Notes under the pieces: model-generated | The model's database searches: none | What the model was told of the DNA's origin: nothing | The model's input: only the letters and a program-made list of their open reading frames with translations | Shown here: one piece after another, positions 37,965 to 47,488 of the stretch | How positions within the stretch are numbered: position 1 is the stretch's first letter | Layout of the letters: each line of letters starts with the position of its first letter | Source: Schizochytrium sp. CCTCC M209059 | Taxonomy: Eukaryota > Sar > Bigyra > Thraustochytrida > Thraustochytriidae | Direction: 5' to 3' | DNA: 64,000 bases | Assembly (NCBI GenBank): GCA_000818945.1 | Contig: KN805398.1 | Coordinates: 53,252 to 117,251, forward strand | Translations under genes and position numbers: made by a program

Positions 37965-40130
37965 ATGCCGGCGCTGGGGAGCGCGCCGCGCGACGGCCCG
38001 GCCGCGGGCGTGCTGACGGTGCAGTTCCGTGGCCGGAGAGAAAAGGTCAAAGTCGCCACGGTCGCCACAACGCTGCAGACCGTAGTGGATGACGCCTGTG
38101 CCCTCTTTGGCGCGAAACTCGGCCTTGAGCTCAACCCGCAACGCACGCACCTTACGCACAGAGGCAAGAAACTCGACGCAAGCCTACCCTTCCGCTTCAC
38201 GGGACTCGTCAATAACGCACTCCTCGACCTGCACACGACGGGGGTCCGCGAGGCTTCTTTATCTTCTGCTGCAAATGATGTGAACGCCGCCCCCATTGCA
38301 GATGTTGCGACGCCCGCGCCACGCGCTGCAGCTGCGCCAGCCTCGGACACCGTCCACGTGCAAATTCGCTTCCCCAATGGCAAGGCTTTTCGGGGCAAAT
38401 TCTCCCCCGATAGTACGCTTGCCGCCATTCTGGAGAGTGCCAGCGCCGACGCTGCCATCGGTCCCGCTCTGGCAGCCAACGTCTCGGAGATCCTCTTTTT
38501 GCAAAATAAGGTATCGCGCGACGCGCTCGCACAAACGACTCTACGAGCACTAGGCCTCTCGTCGGGTTCTGCAGCCCTGCGCGCCAACGTTAGCAAGACA
38601 GAAAACAGCAACGACTCTGGAGCGACCTCTGCGTCATCCCAGCAACAAGCGTCCAATCCAGAAGAGAAGGCGCCCGCCGCTGGATCAGACTCTCAGCCCA
38701 TGGATATCACGAATGCGGACGATGGCAATAACGTCACCAAAACGACCAATGATCAAATGGACACGAGCCTCGAGGATGAGGAGGAAGATGTGCGACCAAA
38801 GCCCGCTGCACACGCTAATGCGATTGCCGCCGCCGTCACGGGCATTCGCAACACTTACTTTGACGAGGACTCGCGCACAATTGCACAAACTCTCCTCAAA
38901 GTAATCGCCACTGTCGTACGTAGACCTACCGACGAGCGCGTCCGTCGAATTAATCAAAGCAATGCGACCTTTCAGCAAAAGGTTGGCAAGTATGCCGCTG
39001 CGCTCGAGGTACTCCGTGCCGTCGGCTTTACCTCCCAACGCGGCTTTTGGGTTCTTCCCGAGTCCGCCACGGGTCCTGTCAGCCAAGGTGGCAACGGCGA
39101 TGCTCTCTTGCGCCAGGCCGTCGACAAACTAGGGCAGCTAGCTCTTGAAGTGGGATGCTCCCCCTATGAAGTCAGCGCGCTCTCGCAACTTCCTGCGCCC
39201 GTATCGGCCGAGGAGAAGCAGCGGCACGAGGCAGAGCTCGCAGCTGACTTTGATCCCTACAAGACAAATCTCACGCGACTGACGCCGCAACTCCCCGTCA
39301 AGCCCGGCGACTCTGCAGTCGAGCGCGAACTCGCCGACCTGCGCGCTGCCAGAGATAAGATCATCGCCGACGCAGGCACACCGGCACGCCGAACGCGTGT
39401 CTTTCGACCCGAAGGCGGATTCAATGCCCGAAATTTTTCAGAACATGTACAGGGCAGCTCTGCGTCTGGCACGGCGCAATCTGCTGGTCGAAGCGATCTT
39501 GGCCTCATTGCTGCTGCAGCCAAGGCTCGTCAACAGCAACGCGCAGCCGAGGAAAAGTTTAGCACTCGTGCGATGCGCGAGCTTGAGGCCATGCGCAAGG
39601 CCAAGGTCTATACGAGCGCCCTCCTCCGCATTCAATTGCCGGACAGGGTCATTGTGCAAGCATACTTTTCCCCGCGAGAAAAAATCGCAGCGGTATGTGC
39701 AGTCGTCGCGGAGATTCTCACGGAACCTCTCAGGGACCAATTCGAGCTCTATGTGTCTCCTCCGCAAAGAACGCTCGTGGCGTCTAAAACAATTGAAAAC
39801 GAGTGCCTCGTGCCAGCCGCTCTCGTCCATCTTCGCTGGACGACGCCAGACGCGCCCAAAGAGTATCTTGCGGACTCTGCATGTTTAGTAACCTCGAGCA
39901 CCAAAGAGGAGGAGGTCACTGCAGAGGCCAAAATGGATATTGACACACCTGCTTTACCAACATCCCATTCTGTGATCGGCGAGGCCAAGCAACAAGCCCA
40001 AGGCGATGCAGCGGCCGTCATGTCCGCGCAGGGATCCGCCACGGGCGCCTCTGCGGCGGGAGCTGCTTTGGGCGAAGACGGAGCACGGACCAAGACGCCG
40101 GGGAAGCCCAAGTGGATGAAGCTCAAGTAA
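37965..40130 (+). CDS. TUG/ASPSCR1-like p97 cofactor with added PUB domain
   Basis: 721 residues. About 15-88 is a TUG-type ubiquitin-like domain (L-T-V-Q-F-R-G-R-R-E-K-V-K-V, then F-R-F-T-G-L-V-N-N-A-L-L-D-L). About 127-195 is a second ubiquitin-like fold (V-H-V-Q-I-R-F-P-N-G-K-A-F-R-G-K-F). Residues 200-275 are acidic and disordered. About 285-395 matches a PUB/PUG domain (I-A-Q-T-L-L-K-V-I-A-T-V-V-R-R-P-T-D-E-R-V-R-R-I, then L-E-V-L-R-A-V-G-F), which binds the p97/VCP tail. About 548-635 is a UBX domain (A-L-L-R-I-Q-L-P-D-R-V-I-V-Q-A-Y-F) that binds the p97 N-domain. It should act as a p97/CDC48 adaptor in membrane traffic or proteostasis. Two p97-binding modules in a TUG-like chain is unusual: animal ASPSCR1 has no PUB, while UBXN6 has PUB+UBX without TUG-UBL. 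Confidence 0.8.
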   Translation: MPALGSAPRDGPAAGVLTVQFRGRREKVKVATVATTLQTVVDDACALFGAKLGLELNPQRTHLTHRGKKLDASLPFRFTGLVNNALLDLHTTGVREASLSSAANDVNAAPIADVATPAPRAAAAPASDTVHVQIRFPNGKAFRGKFSPDSTLAAILESASADAAIGPALAANVSEILFLQNKVSRDALAQTTLRALGLSSGSAALRANVSKTENSNDSGATSASSQQQASNPEEKAPAAGSDSQPMDITNADDGNNVTKTTNDQMDTSLEDEEEDVRPKPAAHANAIAAAVTGIRNTYFDEDSRTIAQTLLKVIATVVRRPTDERVRRINQSNATFQQKVGKYAAALEVLRAVGFTSQRGFWVLPESATGPVSQGGNGDALLRQAVDKLGQLALEVGCSPYEVSALSQLPAPVSAEEKQRHEAELAADFDPYKTNLTRLTPQLPVKPGDSAVERELADLRAARDKIIADAGTPARRTRVFRPEGGFNARNFSEHVQGSSASGTAQSAGRSDLGLIAAAAKARQQQRAAEEKFSTRAMRELEAMRKAKVYTSALLRIQLPDRVIVQAYFSPREKIAAVCAVVAEILTEPLRDQFELYVSPPQRTLVASKTIENECLVPAALVHLRWTTPDAPKEYLADSACLVTSSTKEEEVTAEAKMDIDTPALPTSHSVIGEAKQQAQGDAAAVMSAQGSATGASAAGAALGEDGARTKTPGKPKWMKLK

Positions 40131-40510
40131 AGACGACGTGCAAGATTCGAACGGAATAGCAAAAAGAACAGCTTTAATGGGGAAGAGGAGAAAAGGGCAA
40201 GGTGCGTGCGTGGCACCAGCCAAATTTTGGAATGATTGCCTTTGTTTATATACTTTTCTTTCTCTTTTCTTTCATTTGCAAAATTGTCAAAAGCAAAGAA
40301 TGTTCAAACATGCAGCCTTTTCACGGTGTGCCCTACACTTTCGGCGCTGTAAATGCCCAACATTGCTCACATCAATCAATGCACATGTATGAGGGGAGAG
40401 AGAGGGGGGGGGGGGGGAATGAAAAAGAGAAAGTGAATCGTGTACCAAGAAAGAGCAAAAGTCGCTATCGCCGCCGCAAACGTCACAATGAAACCTGTGC
40501 GTACAAGTCT
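40131..40510. other. Convergent spacer
   Basis: 3' flanks of the UBX gene and the small membrane gene. G14 run at 40404-40417 next to a GAGAGA stretch. No gene seen. Confidence 0.6.
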
Positions 40511-41185
40511 TCACGGAGATATTGCCACGATAGAAGCCTTTGCTGCCTCAGCATCTTCAGCATCAGCTGCCTTGGCAGCCTCGCCCGCCGCCTCTATCTT
40601 GAGGATCTTGCCCTCGACATGGCGCAAAAAGTAAAAGAGCCCACCACTATAACAAGAGAACGCCAGCGAGGCATTGGCTAGTCCCCACATTTGCATCGAC
40701 TGGCTGGCCTCAAAGGCCATGAGAGAAACCGCATACTGTACCGTTCCTCCTGCCATAAACGTAAATCCAGCTCCCAACATGAGCATCGAAGGCCAAAGGT
40801 CTTGCCTGCTTTCGATGTCAAGACATTGGTACAGACTCAGACCGCTCACGCTCCCGATGATAGCGTTGCGCGTATAATTAAGCCACGAGGACTCGATCGC
40901 AAGCCTCTTCATGTGAGCCTTCTCCATCTGGTCCAAGTCCAGGGCTTGTTTCACAAAGTTCAGTTTCTTGCGCGCAGGCAGCGGTGAAGACGACGACATC
41001 ATCTGCCTGCCGGCCCCGCGCTCCCACCGCCGCGCGCGCGGCGCCCCTGGGCCCGCGCGCCCCAGGGCCCTGGCCGCCGCCGCTCGCGTCGTTGCCGCCG
41101 TCGTCAGCGACGCCGGCGTCGACGCCATCGCGCCGCGTGAAGTTCCCTTGCCCAGAGCAATCGGCACTGCCTTTGTTCGCATCAT
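40511..41185 (-). CDS. Small multi-pass membrane protein, probably mitochondrial
   Basis: 224 residues. The first about 65 residues are Arg/Ala/Ser-rich without acids (R-A-A-A-A-R-A-L-G-R-A-G, R-A-R-R-W-E-R-G-A-G-R), typical of a mitochondrial presequence. W-L-N-Y-T-R-N-A-I-I-G-S-V-S-G-L-S-L starts the first hydrophobic segment (about 103-122). Two more lie at about 131-156 and 166-187. The tail is Ala/Glu-rich. The R-x-x-x-x-x-x-x-x-L-S first helix recalls small DUF202-type membrane proteins, but the match is too weak to name. Probably an inner-membrane protein with three passes. Function unknown. Confidence 0.65.
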   Translation of the reverse strand: MMRTKAVPIALGKGTSRGAMASTPASLTTAATTRAAAARALGRAGPGAPRARRWERGAGRQMMSSSSPLPARKKLNFVKQALDLDQMEKAHMKRLAIESSWLNYTRNAIIGSVSGLSLYQCLDIESRQDLWPSMLMLGAGFTFMAGGTVQYAVSLMAFEASQSMQMWGLANASLAFSCYSGGLFYFLRHVEGKILKIEAAGEAAKAADAEDAEAAKASIVAISP

Positions 41186-42010
41186 GGCGGCCCCTGTTCT
41201 GTATAGTCACCACCAGCAGGGAGAAAGGGGCCCCGCCGTGCATGGCATGCAGTGCCCGGATAGCAGGCGCAAGACGTGCTGCATCGGGATGCGCGCCGCG
41301 CGCAGCCCGCGAGAAGGGCGTCGGCGACGGCGCCTCGACTTCCGCCGGCGGCCGACGGGGCTTCGTCGAGGGGAAGCGAGCGAGGCGAGCGCGATGGACT
41401 TGCGAGCATCGCGGGGAGTGAAGGAGAGCCGCCAAAGTGGAGCATGTGCAAAAAGAGGGAGAGGCCAGAGGTGGGTGGATGCACGACGGAAGCCGGATGC
41501 GTGTACTAAAAGGCTCGAGGAGACTTGGCAAATGTGTCTTGTCGAATAATTTGCTGTGTGGGTAAGAGAATTGATCTTCATGTATAGTTCACATGTGGAC
41601 CATGGAGAATAGTGTATAAATCAACAACAGGAAAGAAAACACGGAAAGGCCTTCTGTTGCACCTCTGTTGTCCGTATGGTTTCGTAAAACGTAGCCTCGA
41701 CGAGTTCTTCAGCCCTGTGACGTGACGTTCGGTTCACGTTTCATCTGCCTACATTTCGGTGGTCAGATCCCCCTCCCCGAACGACAGCTTGAAGAAAACC
41801 CCGAATTGGGCAAAACACGAATTAGGCAAAACACGAATTTGCCCAAACACAAGAAGAAACAAAGTTCACCCTAGCGGCGACGGCGCCTAGGGCCTCGGAG
41901 TTCAAAGAGACGCGACAGGCGTTGGCACGAACGAAGGTCACTCGCCGCGGCCGCGCCACGCTACGCTACGCAGCACTTGACGCCTCGTTGAAAGCCGCGC
42001 AACATCGATC
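41186..42010. other. Divergent intergenic region
   Basis: Shared upstream region of the small membrane gene (-) and the TPR-COG0523 gene (+). A short tandem of GAATT(T/G)GGCAAAACAC-like words lies at about 41814-41850 (three partial copies). ORFs at 41276-41549 look like composition effects. Confidence 0.55.
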
Positions 42011-44086
42011 ATGGCGGAGTCGGGCGCGTTGTCGCGCCAGGCACTCATGACGCAAGGCGCCGAAGCCTTCTCGCGCAAAGACTTTGCGCGAGCGGAAGAA
42101 CTCTATGGCCTCGCGATCGAGGAAGGTGCAAAGGAAGACTCAGCCGAGGAACTGGCGAGAGCAAGGTCCAATCGAGCAGCAGCACGATTGCGCCTCAGAA
42201 AATACCGCGACGCCATTGACGACGCGCGCGAGTGCGTCAGGCTGCGGCCCGACTGGGCCAAAGGCTACTACAGACTAGCGGTCGCATTAATGGAGCTAGG
42301 GGAACCAGCCAAGTCTTACAAAGCCATTAGCGTCGGCCACGCATTGGAGCCGCAGACTCAACTTTACCGCGACCTGAAAGCAGGCGTTCGCGAGCTCTTG
42401 CAGGAGCAGGCGGTCGACCTCGCCCCACTAGAGGCTGAAGTGGCTCGTCTCTTGCCTACACACGCCGCAATGCTCACCAAGGGGTCTTCGTTGCAGCCGC
42501 CACTCGAAGCTCGCATGCCTGTTGCTGTACTCTCGGGTTTTCTGGGCGCCGGCAAGACGACGCTCCTTCAGCACGTTCTCGCAAATCGCGAAAACAGACG
42601 GGTCGCAATCATTGTCAATGATATGGGTGAGGTTAACATTGATGCGGCGCTTCTTGGCGACCAAGGTCTTGAGGTCACCCATCGATCCGAAGAAATGGTC
42701 GAGCTTTCCAACGGCTGCATCTGCTGCACGTTGCGCGACGACCTCTTGAACGAGGTTGCACGCATTGCTACCGAAGGGGCGGATCGCTACGACTACATAA
42801 TCGTCGAAAGTACGGGCATTTCGGAGCCTATTCCGGTCGCCCAAACGTTTTTGTTCGAGGACGCCGCCGGTCGTTCGCTCAGTCAAGTCGCGCGTCTTGA
42901 TGCCATGATTACCGTCGTCGACGCTTCTGCATTTCTCACAGACCTTGGCTCGCTTGAGTCGCTTCAGGATCGCAGCCACTGGGGCGCGTCCACCACCGAC
43001 AAGCGGACGATTGCGAACTTGCTCGTGGACCAAGTCGAGTTTGCAAATGTCGTCGTGCTGAATAAAGCTGATCGTGTTGACGCTGACACCCTCTCGCACG
43101 TACGTCGTACAATTGCTTCACTCAATCCGGGTGCACATGTGATAGAGGCCACGCACGGCCAGGTGTCCTTGGAGAGTATTCTAGATACCAAGCTCTTTGA
43201 TCTCGAGGGTGCTGCTCAGGCGCCAGGTTGGTTGCGCGAACTTCGAGGCCAGCACACGCCCGAAACCGAGGAGTACGGTATATCATCCTTTGTTTATCGC
43301 GCGGCTCGCCCTTTTTCTGGCAATGCACTTGCCGAACTTCTTGGCGACGATGTCGGTGCTCAGGAGTCAATCTTTGCCGAGTGCAACGTGATCCGCGCAA
43401 AAGGGTTTTGCTGGATTTCGGAGGAGCCCCGAATGGCCCTCGAGTGGGCATGCGCTGGGCACGTTACTCACGTAAGCGCACGCGGCTTTTGGAAGGCTGC
43501 TGTGCGTTCACAAGGACCGTGCGCTGACGACAACGAGGCGTGCGCGGATGGTCACGCGCACGCCGAGCACACGGACGACCGCAAGACGGAAATCGTCTTT
43601 ATCGGTGTGGATCTCGACAAGACCAGACTTACGCACGTGCTTGACGAAGCACTTGCAACAGATTCGAATGTTCAACGTATTGAGACGTCGCTGCCAAGCT
43701 TTGCAGAGGTGGCTCATACCCCGTACTTTGGCCTCGTACGTGACCTTCTCGGAGCAATGCATCATTTGGGTCTTGAAACGCTTCCCGTCGTTCCTCATGC
43801 GGCCGCGGCAGCAGCTGTCCAACTTGCTGGCAACGCGCGTGCAAGCGTGACGCGCTTGGCTCAGGTACGGGCTCGATTGGAGGCGCTGCAAGACAAACCT
43901 GGCGACCTCACCGATGATGAACTTCGTGAGGCTGGTGACCTCGCAGAAGAGTTCATTTCACTTTCTCAAGAATTGGCTCCGCGCGAGGGCAGCGAAGCTG
44001 ACGCTCTGCATAAATGCCATCATGACGTAAAATCAGCGATTGCCGAGTCCATGCAAGAACGGCAGAGCACGGAGAGTGACGCGTAA
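42011..44086 (+). CDS. TPR - COG0523 (CobW/ZNG1-type) GTPase metallochaperone
   Basis: 691 residues. About 8-125 is a TPR block (A-E-A-F-S-R-K-D-F-A-R-A-E-E-L-Y, then S-N-R-A-A-A-R-L-R-L-R-K-Y-R-D-A-I-D-D-A and G-Y-Y-R-L-A-V-A-L), like Hsp90 co-chaperone TPRs. From about 168 comes the COG0523 GTPase: V-L-S-G-F-L-G-A-G-K-T-T-L-L (Walker A, 176-184), N-D-M-G-E-V-N-I-D, the metal-binding G-C-I-C-C-T-L (Cys 236, 238, 239), E-S-T-G-I-S-E-P and V-V-L-N-K-A-D. The CobW C-terminal domain (about 420-510) ends in W-K-A. An acidic/His segment, C-A-D-D-N-E-A-C-A-D-G-H-A-H-A-E-H, follows and could hold zinc. The family hands zinc or other metals to client enzymes using GTP. The TPR suggests a docking partner, perhaps a chaperone or the client. 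Confidence 0.87.
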   Translation: MAESGALSRQALMTQGAEAFSRKDFARAEELYGLAIEEGAKEDSAEELARARSNRAAARLRLRKYRDAIDDARECVRLRPDWAKGYYRLAVALMELGEPAKSYKAISVGHALEPQTQLYRDLKAGVRELLQEQAVDLAPLEAEVARLLPTHAAMLTKGSSLQPPLEARMPVAVLSGFLGAGKTTLLQHVLANRENRRVAIIVNDMGEVNIDAALLGDQGLEVTHRSEEMVELSNGCICCTLRDDLLNEVARIATEGADRYDYIIVESTGISEPIPVAQTFLFEDAAGRSLSQVARLDAMITVVDASAFLTDLGSLESLQDRSHWGASTTDKRTIANLLVDQVEFANVVVLNKADRVDADTLSHVRRTIASLNPGAHVIEATHGQVSLESILDTKLFDLEGAAQAPGWLRELRGQHTPETEEYGISSFVYRAARPFSGNALAELLGDDVGAQESIFAECNVIRAKGFCWISEEPRMALEWACAGHVTHVSARGFWKAAVRSQGPCADDNEACADGHAHAEHTDDRKTEIVFIGVDLDKTRLTHVLDEALATDSNVQRIETSLPSFAEVAHTPYFGLVRDLLGAMHHLGLETLPVVPHAAAAAAVQLAGNARASVTRLAQVRARLEALQDKPGDLTDDELREAGDLAEEFISLSQELAPREGSEADALHKCHHDVKSAIAESMQERQSTESDA

Positions 44087-44251
44087 TTTATATGTTTAAA
44101 TCTATATTTTGAGACACGAGCGTTGCGACAGTCATGGAAACCCCTTGTTGAGAGACAGTTCTATACGTTGATTCATTTTCTTGTTGATTGTATAGAAAAG
44201 AATCCTCTCTTGGCAGCAGAAGCCTACCTCAATCTAGCAGCCTTTGTTTCG

Positions 44252-45433
44252 TCATGCTAAGCACTTTTTTCCTTCTGCAAGACCTGTAAAAAGCGTGCGG
44301 GCAGTTCGCACCATCCCGGCAGCTTTGGCATCCCATGTTCCATCTGTACGCTGCTCAACCGTTGCAGAGACGCCAAGTGTTCCCGCAGGATGGCCAACTC
44401 GAACTTCGCGCAAACGTCCTGCAGCAGCGCCAAGGGCCTCAAAAGGCACAGTGCCAGGAATGCAGGCCGCCATGCCGAGATTAAGCGCCCCCGTGGCCGT
44501 ATGCGCATGGTGAACGCGCCCCTCAGTCGTAATTCGGCTGAGAAGATCAACATCACTAGCCGACACGGTCGCTCCGTCGGTGCACGTGTAGTCTCGAGTC
44601 GGGCTGACCCAGCAGACTCGCATTGCCGCAGAATACTCGATGCCCATCCGGTCCGCTGCTTGCGCCATCAAATGTCGTAGAGTTGGCCAGAGACTAGCAA
44701 AATCGACATCTTCTGGCAACTCCCTACCGTCCAGACCAAGTGCGCTTGGCTGGACAAAGACTGTTGGGTTGGCTCCCAGGACAAGCGTAGCCGAAATGTC
44801 CTGCCCATTTTCAAGCGTGAGCGTATCCATCGCATTTTTCGTAGGCAGAAAGTCCGTGTCCTTGCCAGCGCATGGATCAAGCACCTCAACGAGGACGGCA
44901 GGCGCTTTTCCGGGCACACCAGAGACGGAGACAAAGTCTTGTTCAGAAATGCTGGCATCTCGTCTGGGTACATGGACATGCATACGATAGCTAGCATTGG
45001 CCTGCCATAAAGGTACAACAATGTGGTCTGGTGAGAACGAAGACGGCAGCAGGGCGTTTTCCGGGAGGACGTCCTGCTCGTAAGCAAAGAGGCCCGCGGC
45101 TGCGGCAAGATTGCCGCAAGAGCCTTCCCAGTCGACCATGGCTTCGCGGAGGGCCACCTGGCCGAACAAATACTCTGCAAGGCCATCTGGACGGGCACGC
45201 ATGATGGCCACCTTGCTTGTGCTACTGATCCCACCGCCTAGACCGTCGAGCTGCTTTCCTGTCGGGTCCGGGCTTCCGAGGAGGTTGAGAATGACCTCGT
45301 CGCGCTCGGGCCCTGCCGCTGGCACATCTTCGCTAAGCAAGAAGACGCCCTTGGACGTCCCACCGCGTATCAAGCACGCCGGTACGAGGCTGCTGCCCGT
45401 TGCTGGCACAAGCTGACGCAATCTCGCGAGCAT
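44252..45433 (-). CDS. PrpF-family isomerase (2-methylaconitate isomerase-like)
   Basis: 393 residues, usual length for PrpF, a diaminopimelate-epimerase-fold protein that isomerises 2-methylaconitate or similar unsaturated acids in propionate breakdown. Motifs in order: L-I-R-G-G-T-S-K-G-V-F-L (20s), D-G-L-G-G-G-I-S-S-T-S-K-V-A (60s), G-S-C-G-N-L-A-A-A-A-G (about 105) carrying the catalytic-type Cys after Ser, then H-H-A-H-T-A-T-G-A-L-N-L and R-V-G-H-P-A-G-T-L. The family is mainly bacterial and fungal, so transfer from bacteria is possible but not shown. Tail-to-tail with the TPR-COG0523 gene, 165 bp apart. No targeting peptide is obvious. Confidence 0.85.
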   Translation of the reverse strand: MLARLRQLVPATGSSLVPACLIRGGTSKGVFLLSEDVPAAGPERDEVILNLLGSPDPTGKQLDGLGGGISSTSKVAIMRARPDGLAEYLFGQVALREAMVDWEGSCGNLAAAAGLFAYEQDVLPENALLPSSFSPDHIVVPLWQANASYRMHVHVPRRDASISEQDFVSVSGVPGKAPAVLVEVLDPCAGKDTDFLPTKNAMDTLTLENGQDISATLVLGANPTVFVQPSALGLDGRELPEDVDFASLWPTLRHLMAQAADRMGIEYSAAMRVCWVSPTRDYTCTDGATVSASDVDLLSRITTEGRVHHAHTATGALNLGMAACIPGTVPFEALGAAAGRLREVRVGHPAGTLGVSATVEQRTDGTWDAKAAGMVRTARTLFTGLAEGKKCLA

Positions 45434-45703
45434 CGCGCAAGGCAGGGCAAGGCAAAAGCAAGGCGTGTGCTGATGTTTGCGATTTGCATCATTGTATGTA
45501 CGTATACGTACGTATAGCTCTTTATACTTTGCCCCAACAGGTCAAGCTTGACCCTGGTGGACCGATCGACAAGATCTGCACAACATGGAAACTGCAGAGT
45601 TTCGGATTGGAGAGAGAAAGGCATTTCTTTTGTTTGTTTTTTCTCCAAAGCAAACAAATAGAGCGCTGCTGAGAGAGTGTCACATTTTCCTTTACAACAA
45701 CAT

Positions 45704-47488
45704 CTATGATGCATGCTTGTTAATTCGACGGGAAGTCTTGTTGGGTGCGAGCGAGGTCGAGGTGGGCACAGCGGCCGAGCTCGTCCCATTTGCTTTGCGC
45801 TGCTGCTTTCGCTTGGCCTTCTTTTCGTGCGTCGAAATGATGGTCTGCGAGGCTTTCTTGATACGATCACGCGTGAGCTCCTCTTCGCCGTCGTCGTCCA
45901 GAGGCACGTCAATCGAGTCTGTGTCAGAGTCGCCGTCCGCGTTCTTGCCTTCGAGTAAAAGCGCCCCTGCGCGGCCATGCGGACCAAGATTATCATCGCT
46001 GTGATCGGGAAGCATGACACGCTGATTGAAGGGTCTGGAAGCCACCACTTCCTGGTCGTCAAAGGCGTCGAGCAAGGCGGCGCACATTTGTTGCTGGGCC
46101 TCGGGATCAGAGTCTTGGTTGATGCGACCGAGAATGCTGCAAAGCGTGTTTTCGCAAGCGACCAAAACGTCCACAACCGTGTCGTCGTTGAGAACGATGT
46201 GCTTGTTGTCCTGTTGGACGCCTTCAAGCTTGTCCGACAAGTGACTGATGCCGGCTTTGACGGAGATGAGAATCTTGGCAAGACGCTCATAGCGCACCCG
46301 CGCACGCTCGAGCTTGGCGATTGCATGTGCGAGACGCTCCTCGTGCTCGTCGACGAATTTGCGACGGTTGCCACCACTGGCACCACTATACTTGATCTCC
46401 TCGACCCGGGCAAGAAGTTTTTGCTTCTCGGCCTGCAGCGTCTCCAGACGCTGCTGATTCTCACGCGTGAGGTCGTTGAGGTTGCGCGTCGTTGACTCTT
46501 GGGAAATAAGCTTTTGAATGACCTCGTTTACGTCGCTGACTCCTGTGGAGGCCTTGATCTTTTGAAAGGCCTCCTCGAAGATGCCAATCTTTTCCTTTTG
46601 GTTTTTGGAGTCCTCGGCGACCCGGGTCTGCGTAAAGGTGTTAAGAGCCACAGTGGCCTTGAGGTTCTTTTCTTCCTGCTCGGAGAGATCTCCATTCACC
46701 TTGGCAATGATGTCGTTGCGCATTTGCTCACGTTTCTCCAGTCTTGATACAACATCGTTCTTGACGCTCACGAGCTCTTGCTTGGCTCGCAGGTCGCGTT
46801 CGCGCTGTTTGCGTGCGTCCGTGAGCGAGGAACGCGACTTCTCCAAGTCTTGCAGGGCCACGTCTTTGGCATGATTAGCGTCCCCTGAGAGCAGCAGGAG
46901 CTCCTCGTAGTCACGTTCTTTGGCTTTGAGCGTACGCTCAATCGCCTGTAGCTGAACATCGAAGGAGACGCGCTCTTCCTTGAGACGCTTGACAATTTGC
47001 TCGTAGGTGGTGCGAATGCTCTGCGCCTCGTTATACTTGATGATGCTTTTGTCGAGGCGATTTTCTAGCGCGCGGATCTTGCGCGTCTCTGGCGTCTCTT
47101 CTTCTGTAGGGCGTTTTGCCTCGAGCTCGAGAGCCGTGGCCTGATCTCGCAGTCTGCGAAGCTCTTGCCGACGGCCTTCCACCGTGTCCTTGAGGGTGTC
47201 AAAGTTTTTGCGCAGGGTCATGACATGCTTTTCCATATTGTTGATCTCTTTGTCGGAGGCAATCTCACCATCTGCGCGCGAATTTGAGCGTGCTTGCTTT
47301 TGCAGAGAGGCTAGCTTTTTGCGGTGAACCTTGTTCCCGTCTCGAAGGCTGGCGATGAGCTTCTTGTTCTCCTTCATTGTCACCATCGACATTTCGTAGT
47401 ACGCCTGTCGGTCTCCCGAGAGCAGCTGGAACTTGCTGCGCAAGTCATTGAGCTCCGTCTCGCTCACCTGTCCATCGACAGACATCAT
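45704..47488 (-). CDS. ODAD3: Outer dynein arm docking complex subunit ODAD3/CCDC151
   Basis: 594 residues, similar to CCDC151/ODA10. It is needed to place outer dynein arms on the axoneme. Nearly all of 5-420 is coiled coil. The family-typical block is E-T-R-K-I-R-A-L-E-N-R-L-D-K-S-I-I-K-Y-N-E-A-Q, then T-Y-E-Q-I-V-K-R-L-K-E-E-R-V-S-F-D, L-Q-A-I-E-R-T-L-K-A-K-E-R-D-Y-E-E-L-L-L-L and G-D-A-N-H-A-K (about 130-215). A globular helical part lies at about 430-490. The C-terminal 100 residues are acidic then basic and disordered. The gene implies motile flagella, fitting biflagellate zoospores. Start is the first of two Mets at 47488. Confidence 0.87.
   Translation of the reverse strand: MMSVDGQVSETELNDLRSKFQLLSGDRQAYYEMSMVTMKENKKLIASLRDGNKVHRKKLASLQKQARSNSRADGEIASDKEINNMEKHVMTLRKNFDTLKDTVEGRRQELRRLRDQATALELEAKRPTEEETPETRKIRALENRLDKSIIKYNEAQSIRTTYEQIVKRLKEERVSFDVQLQAIERTLKAKERDYEELLLLSGDANHAKDVALQDLEKSRSSLTDARKQRERDLRAKQELVSVKNDVVSRLEKREQMRNDIIAKVNGDLSEQEEKNLKATVALNTFTQTRVAEDSKNQKEKIGIFEEAFQKIKASTGVSDVNEVIQKLISQESTTRNLNDLTRENQQRLETLQAEKQKLLARVEEIKYSGASGGNRRKFVDEHEERLAHAIAKLERARVRYERLAKILISVKAGISHLSDKLEGVQQDNKHIVLNDDTVVDVLVACENTLCSILGRINQDSDPEAQQQMCAALLDAFDDQEVVASRPFNQRVMLPDHSDDNLGPHGRAGALLLEGKNADGDSDTDSIDVPLDDDGEEELTRDRIKKASQTIISTHEKKAKRKQQRKANGTSSAAVPTSTSLAPNKTSRRINKHAS

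Noticed and set aside
42428..43099. 223-codon ORF antisense to the COG0523 gene
   Set aside because: Fully inside a confidently identified gene and without its own motif.
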